Assembly: GCA_965646165.1 (NCBI GenBank)
Contig: CBFFYP010000039.1
Span: 1 to 40,027 of the forward strand
Origin: MGBC114844 sp910585855
Lineage (GTDB): Bacteria; Bacillota; Clostridia; Lachnospirales; Lachnospiraceae
Length of the DNA: 40,027 nucleotides
Reading direction: 5' to 3'
The first letter of the stretch is position 1. The number at the start of each line of letters is the position of its first letter. The notes beneath the pieces were generated by a model. The model made no database searches. It was given only the letters and a program-made list of their open reading frames with translations, and had not been told where the DNA came from. The position numbers were made by a program, and so were the translations under genes. This document shows, piece by piece, positions 25,837 through 32,012 of this stretch.

Positions 25837-28158
25837 ATGGCAAATTTAACCATAAAAGATCCGCCAGCATTTACGTCAGAAATACATAAGACGGAAAAAG
25901 AAGAGCTTATTACAGCGGATTTAGAGAATGAGATTAAGAGTGCTTTATTAAATAATGAAGTGTTTTTGAAAGTTCTAACTGAAACGATTCAAGAAACAGT
26001 AAAGCAACATATAACAGATGGAACCATTCATGTTACTTCGCAAGAGAAGCAGAACTGGTCAGGGAAAGCGGGAACTGCAGTAGCGACACAGGCAGCGGAT
26101 GGGTTAGAATCGGCAGCGGATAAGAGAAAGCTGGATGGGATGGCAGCGGGAGCAGAAGTCAATCAAAACGCTTTTTCAAATGTGAAAGTTGGGAATGTCA
26201 CGGTTTCTGCGAATGGGAAAACGGCTACTTTTACGCTGGAAGCAGGGAGTAATGTTACGATTAATGCGGATAATGCTAGTAAGAAGATTGTGATTACTGC
26301 CAATCGGGATGGAGGAAATGCAGATAAACTAGATGGCTACCATGCCAATCATTTTAATGAGAATATTTCGATTCATCCCCCTATTTTTATTCGTTCTGGT
26401 ACATACGCAGAAGCGATTCTTGCTAAGAAGAAGGAAGGCTATCAGGGTGGAGTGATTTATGCTTCTTCCTATGTTGTTCCAGATTTGCCAGCTGGAGTGA
26501 CTGCTTCATGGAGTACGGTTATTTGGCGATGCAGCTGTATGAACGCTATTTTTTCGATTGAATTATATCTCGATCGAAATCCTGTCGTGTATAAAGGTTC
26601 ATTAGTGGATGGTGAAAACAATAATAGAATTACATGGGTGAAAATGAATGATGGTGGAAATGCAGACCTTTTGGATGGATACCATGCGGAACATTTTGCG
26701 GCGGCAGACCATGGGCATGATGGGCGGTATTATACCAAGACGGAATCCGATAATTTACTAAATGGAAAAGCGAATAGCAATCATAATCATAACGGAAGTA
26801 AATACTTAGCGGGTCAGGGAAAGAATGGTGGATATAGTTTTACGAACGATGGTTTAGAAGATACTGGGATGTTCTCAGATGCAGATGGAGATTTATATTT
26901 TATGCAGAATGGAACAAAATGGTATGCTTCTCATAGTGATCATACGCATGATATAGCATGGGGGAATATATCAGGAAAACCAAGTAGTTATCCGCCATCT
27001 GGACATGATCACAATGGGGTTTATCTTCCCTATTTAGCAGGATTAACTTCTGGTTATGTGAGAACTGGACAAAGAGAAGGTTTTGAAATAGGAAGACGTG
27101 CTACGGCAGAGGGATACGGTACAATAGCGTCTGGAGATTATTCTCATGCAGAGGGATTTTCTGCAACAGCGTCTGGAGATTATTCTCATGCAGAGGGAAG
27201 AGGTACAACAGCGTCTGGAGATAATTCTCATGCAAAGGGAAGCAGTACAATAGCGTCTGGAGAGGATTCTCATGCAGAGGGAAGCGGTACAACAGCGTCT
27301 GGAAATGATTCTCATGCAGAGGGACGAAATACAATAGCTTCTAATTATGCTTCTCATGCAATGGGGAAAAACAGTGTGGAAATGGTTGATGGGGCTTATA
27401 ATAATACTATTGGACATGCATTTATCATTGGGAATGGAACTGACAGTCTTCGTAAATCGAATGCATTTTCTGTTATGTTCAATGGTACAGTAAAAGCAGC
27501 TTCTACTATTACTGCTTCCACTGCTGCCGATTATGCCGAATTTTTCGAATGGTTAGATAGTAACCCAAATAAAGAAGATCGAGTCGGACATTTTGTTACT
27601 TTAGATGGGACAAAAATTCGCTATGCAAATAGTCAGGATGAATATATTCTTGGAATTATCAGTGGAGAGCCATTTGTCCTTGGGAATGGAGATTGTGATA
27701 CTTGGAATGGGATGTATGTAAGGGATGCATTTAATCGAATCGTTCAAGAACCTGCACCAAAAATAGTGAGAGAAGAACTAATAGAAGAAGTCGAGCGAGA
27801 AGTTCCAGAATTAAATGAAGAAACTGGAGAAATTATAATGAAGACTGTAAAAGAAACGATAAGAAAGGATTCTGTTGAAAAAGAAGTTTTGGACGAGGAT
27901 GGAAATTTAATTTATGAAGGAACTCGACCGAAGCTGAATCCGAATTATGATCCAAATAAAAAATATACCTCACGTTTTGATAGACCAGAATGGGATGCCG
28001 TTGGTATGTTAGGGGTTTTAGCTGTTTATGATGATGGAACGTGTGAAGTAAATGGTTATTGTAGGTGTAACGATTCTGGGATTGCTACAATTTCAAAATC
28101 CGGTTATCGTGTTATAGAAAGAATAACAGAGAATATTATAAAGGTTGTATTTCGATAA
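25837..28158 (+). CDS. Tail fibre with YadA-like repeats and C-terminal self-cleaving chaperone (Peptidase_G2)
   Basis: The 773-residue trimeric fibre recognises the host surface. Order: helical N-terminus; two GGNAD(K/L)LDGYHA-HF collar motifs (about 165 and 280); His-rich HNHNG/HSDHTHD segments that may bind metal; at about 415-510, head-type 14-residue repeats ASGDYSHAEGxxTT of YadA-like left-handed beta-rolls; then, from about 560, AADYAEFFEWLDSNPNKEDR and KIRYANSQDEYILGIISG, matching the Peptidase_G2 intramolecular chaperone that cleaves itself off after trimer folding. The C-terminal 110 residues are the expected released part. The repeats are 42 bp at DNA level and could vary in number. 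Confidence 0.85.
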   Translation: MANLTIKDPPAFTSEIHKTEKEELITADLENEIKSALLNNEVFLKVLTETIQETVKQHITDGTIHVTSQEKQNWSGKAGTAVATQAADGLESAADKRKLDGMAAGAEVNQNAFSNVKVGNVTVSANGKTATFTLEAGSNVTINADNASKKIVITANRDGGNADKLDGYHANHFNENISIHPPIFIRSGTYAEAILAKKKEGYQGGVIYASSYVVPDLPAGVTASWSTVIWRCSCMNAIFSIELYLDRNPVVYKGSLVDGENNNRITWVKMNDGGNADLLDGYHAEHFAAADHGHDGRYYTKTESDNLLNGKANSNHNHNGSKYLAGQGKNGGYSFTNDGLEDTGMFSDADGDLYFMQNGTKWYASHSDHTHDIAWGNISGKPSSYPPSGHDHNGVYLPYLAGLTSGYVRTGQREGFEIGRRATAEGYGTIASGDYSHAEGFSATASGDYSHAEGRGTTASGDNSHAKGSSTIASGEDSHAEGSGTTASGNDSHAEGRNTIASNYASHAMGKNSVEMVDGAYNNTIGHAFIIGNGTDSLRKSNAFSVMFNGTVKAASTITASTAADYAEFFEWLDSNPNKEDRVGHFVTLDGTKIRYANSQDEYILGIISGEPFVLGNGDCDTWNGMYVRDAFNRIVQEPAPKIVREELIEEVEREVPELNEETGEIIMKTVKETIRKDSVEKEVLDEDGNLIYEGTRPKLNPNYDPNKKYTSRFDRPEWDAVGMLGVLAVYDDGTCEVNGYCRCNDSGIATISKSGYRVIERITENIIKVVFR
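27085..27345 (+). repeat. 42-bp tandem repeats in the tail fibre gene
   Basis: The core GCGTCTGGAGATTATTCTCA recurs with a 42-bp period (27127, 27169, 27211, then more divergent copies), encoding the YadA-like 14-residue units. Copies differ in codons 3-5 and 10-13. Copy number could change by slipped-strand recombination. Confidence 0.85.
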
Positions 28159-28189
28159 AAAATGAAGAAAGAAGGTGAAGGTGAAGGAT

Positions 28190-28498
28190 ATGGACACAGC
28201 AATTTCAAGAGCAGAGCATGAAGAGTTTGTTCGACGAATGGACGAAGCAAATGAGCGGCAGAGTAAGCGAATTAGCATTTTAGAAGAGGAAGTGCGGCAA
28301 ATTAGTGATTTAACGATCTCAATTAATCGGATGAGCATTAGCATCGAGAACATGACGGTTCAATTAGTGGAGCAAGGGAAACGTCTACAAGCATTAGAGA
28401 ACAGGGATGGTGAGATGTGGAGGAAGGTAACGGGATATATGATCACAGCGGTAATCGGTATTGTAATTGGATTTATTTTTACACAAGTAGGTATGTAG
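28190..28498 (+). CDS. XhlA-like lysis-associated membrane protein
   Basis: The 102-residue protein has a long helical coiled-coil part (EEFVRRMDEANERQSKRISILEEEVRQI...) and one C-terminal membrane segment (VTGYMITAVIGIVIGFIFTQVGM), the haemolysin XhlA pattern from PBSX-type lysis cassettes. ATG 28190 is preferred over GTG 28175 because GAAGGTGAAGG precedes it. It is 12 nt from the holin gene and likely helps holin-driven lysis. Confidence 0.82.
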   Translation: MDTAISRAEHEEFVRRMDEANERQSKRISILEEEVRQISDLTISINRMSISIENMTVQLVEQGKRLQALENRDGEMWRKVTGYMITAVIGIVIGFIFTQVGM

Positions 28499-28510
28499 AA
28501 AGGAGTGTAC

Positions 28511-28717
28511 ATGATGAGCGAAAAAAGTAAGAAATGGTGTAAGGCAGCAGGGGTACGGGCAGTGAAAACCGTAGCGCAAACCTTTGTAGCTACGATTGGG
28601 ACGAGTGCCGTGATGAGTGCCGTGGATTGGCGATTCGTTGTGTCAGCATCCGTTTTATCAGGAATTTTATCGGTAGGAACTTCTATTGCCGGATTGCCGG
28701 AGGTGAAGGAGGAGTAA
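28511..28717 (+). CDS. Phage holin (r1t-like)
   Basis: The 68-residue protein has two hydrophobic helices (VAQTFVATIGTSAVMSAV and FVVSASVLSGILSVGTSIAGL) separated by DWR, and charged ends, the pattern of r1t-type holins. It makes lesions in the membrane at the end of the lytic cycle so that the endolysin can act. AAAGGAG is 7 nt upstream of ATG 28511; a second ATG follows at 28514, which may allow dual starts. A perfect terminator follows directly. Confidence 0.85.
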   Translation: MMSEKSKKWCKAAGVRAVKTVAQTFVATIGTSAVMSAVDWRFVVSASVLSGILSVGTSIAGLPEVKEE

Positions 28718-28757
28718 AATCATTCTGGATAAAAAGTAGAATGATTTTTATTTTTTG
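28716..28757 (+). terminator. Terminator after holin
   Basis: AAAATCATTCT (28716-28726) and AGAATGATTTT (28738-28748) form a perfect 11-bp stem followed by TATTTTTT. It ends the tail-lysis operon before the toxin-antitoxin locus and separates holin from endolysin. Confidence 0.85.
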
Positions 28758-28758
28758 C

Positions 28759-28787
28759 TTGTCGAGAAGGAAAGTCTATGTTATATT
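28759..28787 (+). promoter_or_regulatory. Promoter of type I toxin 1
   Basis: -35 TTGTCG (28759-28764), a 17-nt spacer ending in TGT, and -10 TATATT (28782-28787) form an extended -10 promoter. The transcript would start near 28795, leaving a structured leader of about 57 nt before the toxin start. Confidence 0.7.
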
Positions 28788-28851
28788 AAAATACAAGGGA
28801 CACCATACATGGGGTGGTTAGCCTCTCTTCATAAGAAGGGAGGTGGTGCAC

Positions 28852-28932
28852 ATGAGTACATACGAAGCGATTTCCTTGATGTTGAGTTTTGGAATACTTT
28901 TGGTTGCACGGATCTCCTATTTGAAAAAGTAG
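28852..28932 (+). CDS. Type I toxin, holin-like (TxpA/Hol-Tox type)
   Basis: The 26-residue peptide MSTYEAISLMLSFGILLVAR + ISYLKK matches the short holin-like toxins of type I systems in Firmicutes (MxTxEAxxLMxxFG pattern; one membrane helix; basic end). The strong SD GGGAGG lies in an 8-bp stem: CCTCTCTT upstream pairs with AAGGGAGG, which would hold down translation. An antisense RNA on the other strand covers the 3' UTR. The locus separates holin from endolysin. Expression would depolarise or damage the membrane when the RNA antitoxin is lost. Confidence 0.8.
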   Translation: MSTYEAISLMLSFGILLVARISYLKK

Positions 28933-28943
28933 GAAATAAGAGC

Positions 28944-29038
28944 ACAAAAATAACTGCCCCTGTCTTGCCGGACGTGCTGGGCAGTTATATTAGCCAGTAG
29001 AGGGACGAGCCATTTTGTGGATGGTGTTCCCCGTTTGT
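28944..29038 (-). ncRNA. Antisense RNA antitoxin 1 (RatA-like arrangement)
   Basis: A minus-strand promoter at 29045-29073 would start an RNA near 29038, ending at the perfect hairpin ATAACTGCCC/GGGCAGTTAT (28950-28988), which on this strand is followed by TTTTT. The roughly 95-nt RNA is complementary to the 3' UTR of the toxin mRNA, as in TxpA/RatA-type systems. Confidence 0.68.
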
Positions 29039-29040
29039 AT
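29002..29040 (+). terminator. Terminator of toxin 1 mRNA
   Basis: GGGA/TCCC and CCAT/ATGG pairs form an interrupted stem followed by GTTTGTATTTTT. It would place the toxin mRNA end across the antisense start, giving a 3'-to-3' overlap. Confidence 0.5.
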
Positions 29041-29044
29041 TTTT

Positions 29045-29073
29045 ACTATAACATAAAGCAGAATAAGTTTCAA
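29045..29073 (-). promoter_or_regulatory. Promoter of antisense RNA 1
   Basis: On the minus strand, -35 TTGAAA (29073-29068), a 17-nt spacer ending in TGT, and -10 TATAGT (29050-29045). This is a stronger match than the toxin promoter, as expected for an abundant antitoxin RNA. Confidence 0.72.
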
Positions 29074-29087
29074 GTTAAAATTTAGAG

Positions 29088-29115
29088 CATCCTTCCAGAG
29101 AGGGATGCTTTTTTC
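29088..29115 (+). terminator. Terminator upstream of endolysin
   Basis: AGCATCC pairs with GGATGCT around a short loop, followed by TTTTTTC. It ends read-through from the toxin-antitoxin locus 15 nt before the endolysin gene. Confidence 0.7.
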
Positions 29116-29129
29116 TATAGGAGAAAAAT

Positions 29130-30005
29130 ATGAAGATAGTAGAAAATATTTTGATTCAAAATCCTTGTTATCAAGCAGGGAGAAAAATTACAGTAAAGGG
29201 GTTGATGCTCCATTCCGTGGGATGTCCACAGCCGTCTGCTTTGGTTTTTATTAAACAATGGAATCAGGCGAACTATCGTTCTGCTTGTGTTCACGCTTTT
29301 ATTGATGCAAATGACGGAATGGTGCATCAAACACTTCCTTGGAATTATCGAGGGTGGCACTGTGGTGGTAGTGCGAACAATACTCACATTGGAGTGGAAA
29401 TGTGCGAGCCAGCGTGTATCCGATATACGGCAGGCTCAAATTTTGCCTGTTCCAATATGGCGGCGGCAAAAGTTGTAGCGGAGAGAACTTATAAGGCGGC
29501 AGTGGAGCTGTTTGCTTGTCTTTGTAAAAAATACAATTTAGATCCGAAAGCAGAGGGTGTTATCATTAGTCATAGGGAGGGAAGTGTCCGGGGAATCGCT
29601 TCCAATCACGGAGATCCGGAGCATCTCTGGACGCAGCTTGGTATGGGATATACGATGGATGGATTCCGAAGAGAGGTCGCTGCTGCTTTGAGCGAGTCCG
29701 CTCAAAAAGCCCAGTGGATTCAGGAATCAAATGGGCGGTGGTGGTATCGGCATGTGGATGGAAGCTATACAAGAAGTAATTGGGAGCAGATAGATGGGAA
29801 ATGGTATTATTTTGATGCAAATGGTTGGATGCAGACTGGCTGGATTGAAGATAAAGGGAAGTGGTATTATCTGAAGGAATCCGGTGAGATGGCAGCGGGA
29901 GAAGTTCTTACGATACATAGTGATATTTATAATGATGAAGTGTATGCCTTCGCTGTGGATGGTCATATGCTGACACAGAAAAGTAGCAGAGGGGCATTAA
30001 TGTGA
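29130..30005 (+). CDS. Endolysin: N-acetylmuramoyl-L-alanine amidase with cell-wall binding repeats
   Basis: The 291-residue enzyme has an Amidase_2/PGRP-like catalytic domain (1-190), with candidate zinc and catalytic histidines in GLMLHSVG (H28), NYRGWHCGG (H77), VIISHREG (H148) and NHGDPEHLW (H160/H165). It then has choline-binding-type repeats (WWYRHVDGSYTRSNW, GKWYYFDANGWMQTGW, GKWYYLKESGEMAAG; residues 203-255) that bind the wall. It cuts the amide bond between MurNAc and the peptide. There is no signal peptide, so it depends on the holin. The ribosome site is TAGGAG. The CRISPR array starts only 54 nt downstream. Confidence 0.9.
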   Translation: MKIVENILIQNPCYQAGRKITVKGLMLHSVGCPQPSALVFIKQWNQANYRSACVHAFIDANDGMVHQTLPWNYRGWHCGGSANNTHIGVEMCEPACIRYTAGSNFACSNMAAAKVVAERTYKAAVELFACLCKKYNLDPKAEGVIISHREGSVRGIASNHGDPEHLWTQLGMGYTMDGFRREVAAALSESAQKAQWIQESNGRWWYRHVDGSYTRSNWEQIDGKWYYFDANGWMQTGWIEDKGKWYYLKESGEMAAGEVLTIHSDIYNDEVYAFAVDGHMLTQKSSRGALM

Positions 30006-30059
30006 GAATATCTTTTAAAGGACACCAAACTGACACTGACAGAAAAAGTGACAGATACA

Positions 30060-30755
30060 GGGGACAGATAGGGGCATTTATAGGTATCCTATAACCTTCT
30101 CAACAGTTTTTACTGTACCATCCATGGGGACAGATAGGGGCATTTATAGGTATCCTATAACTTACACTATAATGACCATCTTCTTTATTCAGGGGACAGA
30201 TAGGGGCATTTATAGGTATCCTATAACAGTAATTACGCCTGAATCTTATGGAATTACGGGGACAGATAGGGGCATTTATAGGTATCCTATAACTCATTAC
30301 CTTACCAGATTTCGCACGCTCCAATAAAAGGATACCAGTATTTGAGAGCATCCTATGACTTGACGGGTGGGAATTATTTACGAAACTCGATAAAAGGATA
30401 CCAGTATTTGAGAGCATCCTATGACTTAATATTAACTAAGTCCCGCACTTCATTAATAAAAGGATACCAGTATTTGAGAGCATCCTATGACGTACGTTGG
30501 GTATGGGAGTTGTAGCCGAAAATAAAAGGATACCAGTATTTGAGAGCATCCTATGACCGAATAATTGCGCACACCTGCGATATTATAATAAAAGGATACC
30601 AGTATTTGAGAGTATCCTATGACAAAAGAATGAATTTATTCAATAATGCAGGAATAAAAGGATACCAGTATTTGAGAGTATCCTATGACCTGGTTTTGCT
30701 GGGGTATTTTTATTTTTGAATAAAAGGATACCAGTATTTGAGAGTATCCTATGAC
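30060..30755. CRISPR. Hybrid CRISPR array: 11 repeats of 36 nt (two families), 10 spacers of 30 nt
   Basis: Four identical repeats of family R1 (starting GGGGACAGATAGGGGC, ending GTATCCTATAAC) begin at 30060, 30126, 30192 and 30258. Seven of family R2 (starting ATAAAAGGATACCAG, ending ATCCTATGAC) begin at 30324, 30390, 30456, 30522, 30588, 30654 and 30720. Spacing is exactly 66 nt throughout, including the R1/R2 junction. R2 copies 1-4 read GAGAGCATCC and copies 5-7 GAGAGTATCC. On the minus strand both families begin GTYATAGGATRC, so their shared part is next to the spacer end. Length and spacer size suit a class 2 system, perhaps type II, but no cas gene, tracrRNA or clear leader is seen. 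Spacer 7 (30492-30521) equals the sheath gene at 13858-13887. Strand of transcription is unresolved. Confidence 0.95.
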
Positions 30756-30781
30756 CGCAGGTCTAATCAGATTCCAAAAGA

Positions 30782-30830
30782 TACCAAGGTAGCAGGAGTA
30801 TCCATCCTGTTGCCTTGGTACTCTTTTAAC
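30782..30830. terminator. Bidirectional terminator between CRISPR array and hicB
   Basis: A 16-bp stem with two wobbles (TACCAAGGTAGCAGGA, 30782-30797, with TCCTGTTGCCTTGGTA, 30805-30820) is followed by CTCTTTT on the plus strand and by TCTTTT on the minus strand. It can end hicAB transcripts on the minus strand and array or endolysin transcripts on the plus strand. The left arm and loop also resemble a degenerate R2 repeat (AAAAGATACCA ... AGTATCC). Confidence 0.75.
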
Positions 30831-30862
30831 GAGGAGAAAATTCCAAATATATCATATTCCCA

Positions 30863-31207
30863 CTATAAAGATAATTTATATAAAGCTAACTGATTAAGAC
30901 TTACTCCTTCTTTTTGTGCCTGAATTACTAATTTTTGATGTAATGATTTTGGTATCCTTACTACAAACTTTCCACTGTAATTATTTTCTGTTTCTGGAAC
31001 TGAAATAGGTAAATTATTTGCTAATTTTACTTCTAGATAGCCTTCCATTGCTTCATTTAGGCTTTCATATAATCCCTCAAGGGTATCACTGGTACTTTGA
31101 CATCCGTCAAGTTCCAAAATTCTTCCATAAAAATAATGTCCACTTTCATCATTCATTTCCTGTACGATTCTTGTATACGGCATTTTTATATAATCTTGTA
31201 CTGTCAT
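30863..31207 (-). CDS. hicB: HicB antitoxin
   Basis: The 114-residue protein has the HicB fold: an N-terminal partial RNase H-like domain (YFYGRILELDGCQSTSDTLEGLYESLNEAMEGYLE) and a C-terminal ribbon-helix-helix (GKFVVRIPKSLHQKLVIQAQKEGVSLNQLALYKL) that binds the operator. It neutralises HicA and represses the operon. AAGGAGG lies upstream of ATG 31207. It is separated from hicA by tandem repeats of the hicA 3' end, so the two may be less tightly coupled than usual. Confidence 0.9.
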   Translation of the reverse strand: MTVQDYIKMPYTRIVQEMNDESGHYFYGRILELDGCQSTSDTLEGLYESLNEAMEGYLEVKLANNLPISVPETENNYSGKFVVRIPKSLHQKLVIQAQKEGVSLNQLALYKLSL

Positions 31208-31254
31208 TTATATATAATCCTCCTTATTTTTAAACAAGGTAGAGGATTACGCCC

Positions 31255-31440
31255 CTATTCTGTTTAAAACATTCATAATATAATATTAAACAGGGTGGGA
31301 AATTACTTTCCTATTCTGTTTAAAACATTCATAATATAATATTAAACAGGGTGGGAAATTACTTTCCTATTCTGTTTAAAACATTCATAATATAATATTA
31401 AACAGGGTGGGAAATTACTCCCCTATTCTGTTTAAAATAT
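31255..31440 (-). repeat. 56-bp tandem repeats made from the hicA 3' end
   Basis: CTATTCTGTTTAAAACATTC recurs at 31255, 31311 and 31367, with a variant at 31423 that is the authentic end of hicA. The period is 56 bp. Reading on the minus strand, each unit repeats the hicA end (NVLNRIGK-stop versus ILNRIGE-stop). The period is not a multiple of three, and each unit contains its own stop. Confidence 0.85.
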
Positions 31441-31642
31441 CCATAATATATGCCTTTTTTAAAGGATTTTCTCTTTTTATAGTGATTAAATTACCGGTTT
31501 CTTTATTTAGGTATTGTTTGTGGCTTCCTTTTTGCCTATCCAGTTCATATCCATAATATTTAAGAACTTTCTCGGCTTCTTCCAGCCTAATTCCAGAAGG
31601 CTGATTTTTCATTTTAAAAATAATTTTTTCTATATTTGACAA
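31415..31642 (-). CDS. hicA: HicA toxin (mRNA interferase)
   Basis: The 75-residue protein has the double-stranded RNA-binding-like HicA fold with KVLKYYGYELDRQKGSHKQYL; the active-site His is in GSHKQY (residue 41). It cuts mRNA in a translation-independent way. The start is TTG at 31642 with AGGAGGAAAAAAC upstream. The SD and start are duplicated 25 bp upstream. Its 3' end has been copied in tandem between it and hicB. It is driven by a consensus promoter at 31694-31722. Confidence 0.88.
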   Translation of the reverse strand: MSNIEKIIFKMKNQPSGIRLEEAEKVLKYYGYELDRQKGSHKQYLNKETGNLITIKRENPLKKAYIMDILNRIGE

Positions 31643-31687
31643 ATGTTTTTTCCTCCTTATTTGACAAATGTTTTTTCCTCCTTTCTG
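31638..31687 (-). repeat. 25-bp duplication of the hicA SD and start codon
   Basis: The unit GACAAATGTTTTTTCCTCCT (plus strand) occurs at 31638 and again at 31663. On the minus strand this gives two successive AGGAGG-TTG initiation sites 25 nt apart, in different frames. The upstream one would encode a short overlapping peptide. Confidence 0.85.
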
Positions 31688-31693
31688 CTATTT

Positions 31694-31722
31694 ATAGTAT
31701 CGTATATAGTATTATCTGTCAA
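31694..31722 (-). promoter_or_regulatory. hicAB promoter
   Basis: On the minus strand, -35 TTGACA (31722-31717), a 17-nt spacer and -10 TACTAT (31699-31694). AT-rich inverted sequences around the -10 (ACTATATACGATACTATA) could be part of the HicB operator. Confidence 0.8.
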
Positions 31723-31837
31723 TACTTTATTTATATAAATTAGACAATTATTTATGCTGATAAGTTTTAATACATACAATTATAGTATATAAATGTAAAT
31801 TCATTTTGAGGATTCTTTTGATTACTATAAATCTAAA

Positions 31838-32012
31838 ATGAAAAGGGATGTTATAAAGAGAAGTAATCTGACAATAGAAGTCTACAGGTGGGATACAAAT
31901 AAGAAAAAATATAGGATAAACCAATAGTTATTAAGCCGAGGCTATGACGGCGCAGGGAATTGTATAAAAAGAAACAAAAACCCCACAGATGTTGTATCTG
32001 TGGGGTTTATTT
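31838..32012 (+). repeat. ~172-bp direct repeat, copy 1, ending in a terminator hairpin
   Basis: It matches 33859-34030 with scattered substitutions and short indels. It contains a short frame ending VYRWDTNKKKYRINQ-stop, then AAGCCGAGG..GACGGCGCAGGG and a terminator CCCCACAGAT/ATCTGTGGGG followed by TTTATTTTTT (31981-32013). It looks like the 3' end of some gene plus terminator, left twice in the genome. I cannot name the parent gene. Confidence 0.75.

Noticed and set aside
27043..27417. Minus-strand open frames with repeated SLCMRIISRRCC units
   Set aside because: Shadow of the 42-bp repeats in the tail fibre gene; the plus strand is clearly coding.
28755..29000. 81-codon frame across the toxin locus
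   Set aside because: Its reading frame ignores the strong SD and overlaps the better supported 26-residue toxin; the amino acid composition is not protein-like.
30096..30125. Spacer 1 sharing 14 nt (ATGGTACAGTAAAA) with the fibre gene near 27482
   Set aside because: GGTACAGTAAAA also occurs at about 20604 and 23984 through common codons; the match stops after 14 of 30 nt, so it is not evidence for targeting.
30100..30417. Minus-strand open frame with repeated YRIPINAPICP units
   Set aside because: It is the R1/R2 repeat-spacer pattern of the CRISPR array read as protein (66 nt is a multiple of three); no ribosome site.
30324..30653. Other spacers as possible matches inside the window
   Set aside because: Reading both strands I found only short chance words (10 nt or less) for spacers 2-6 and 8-10.
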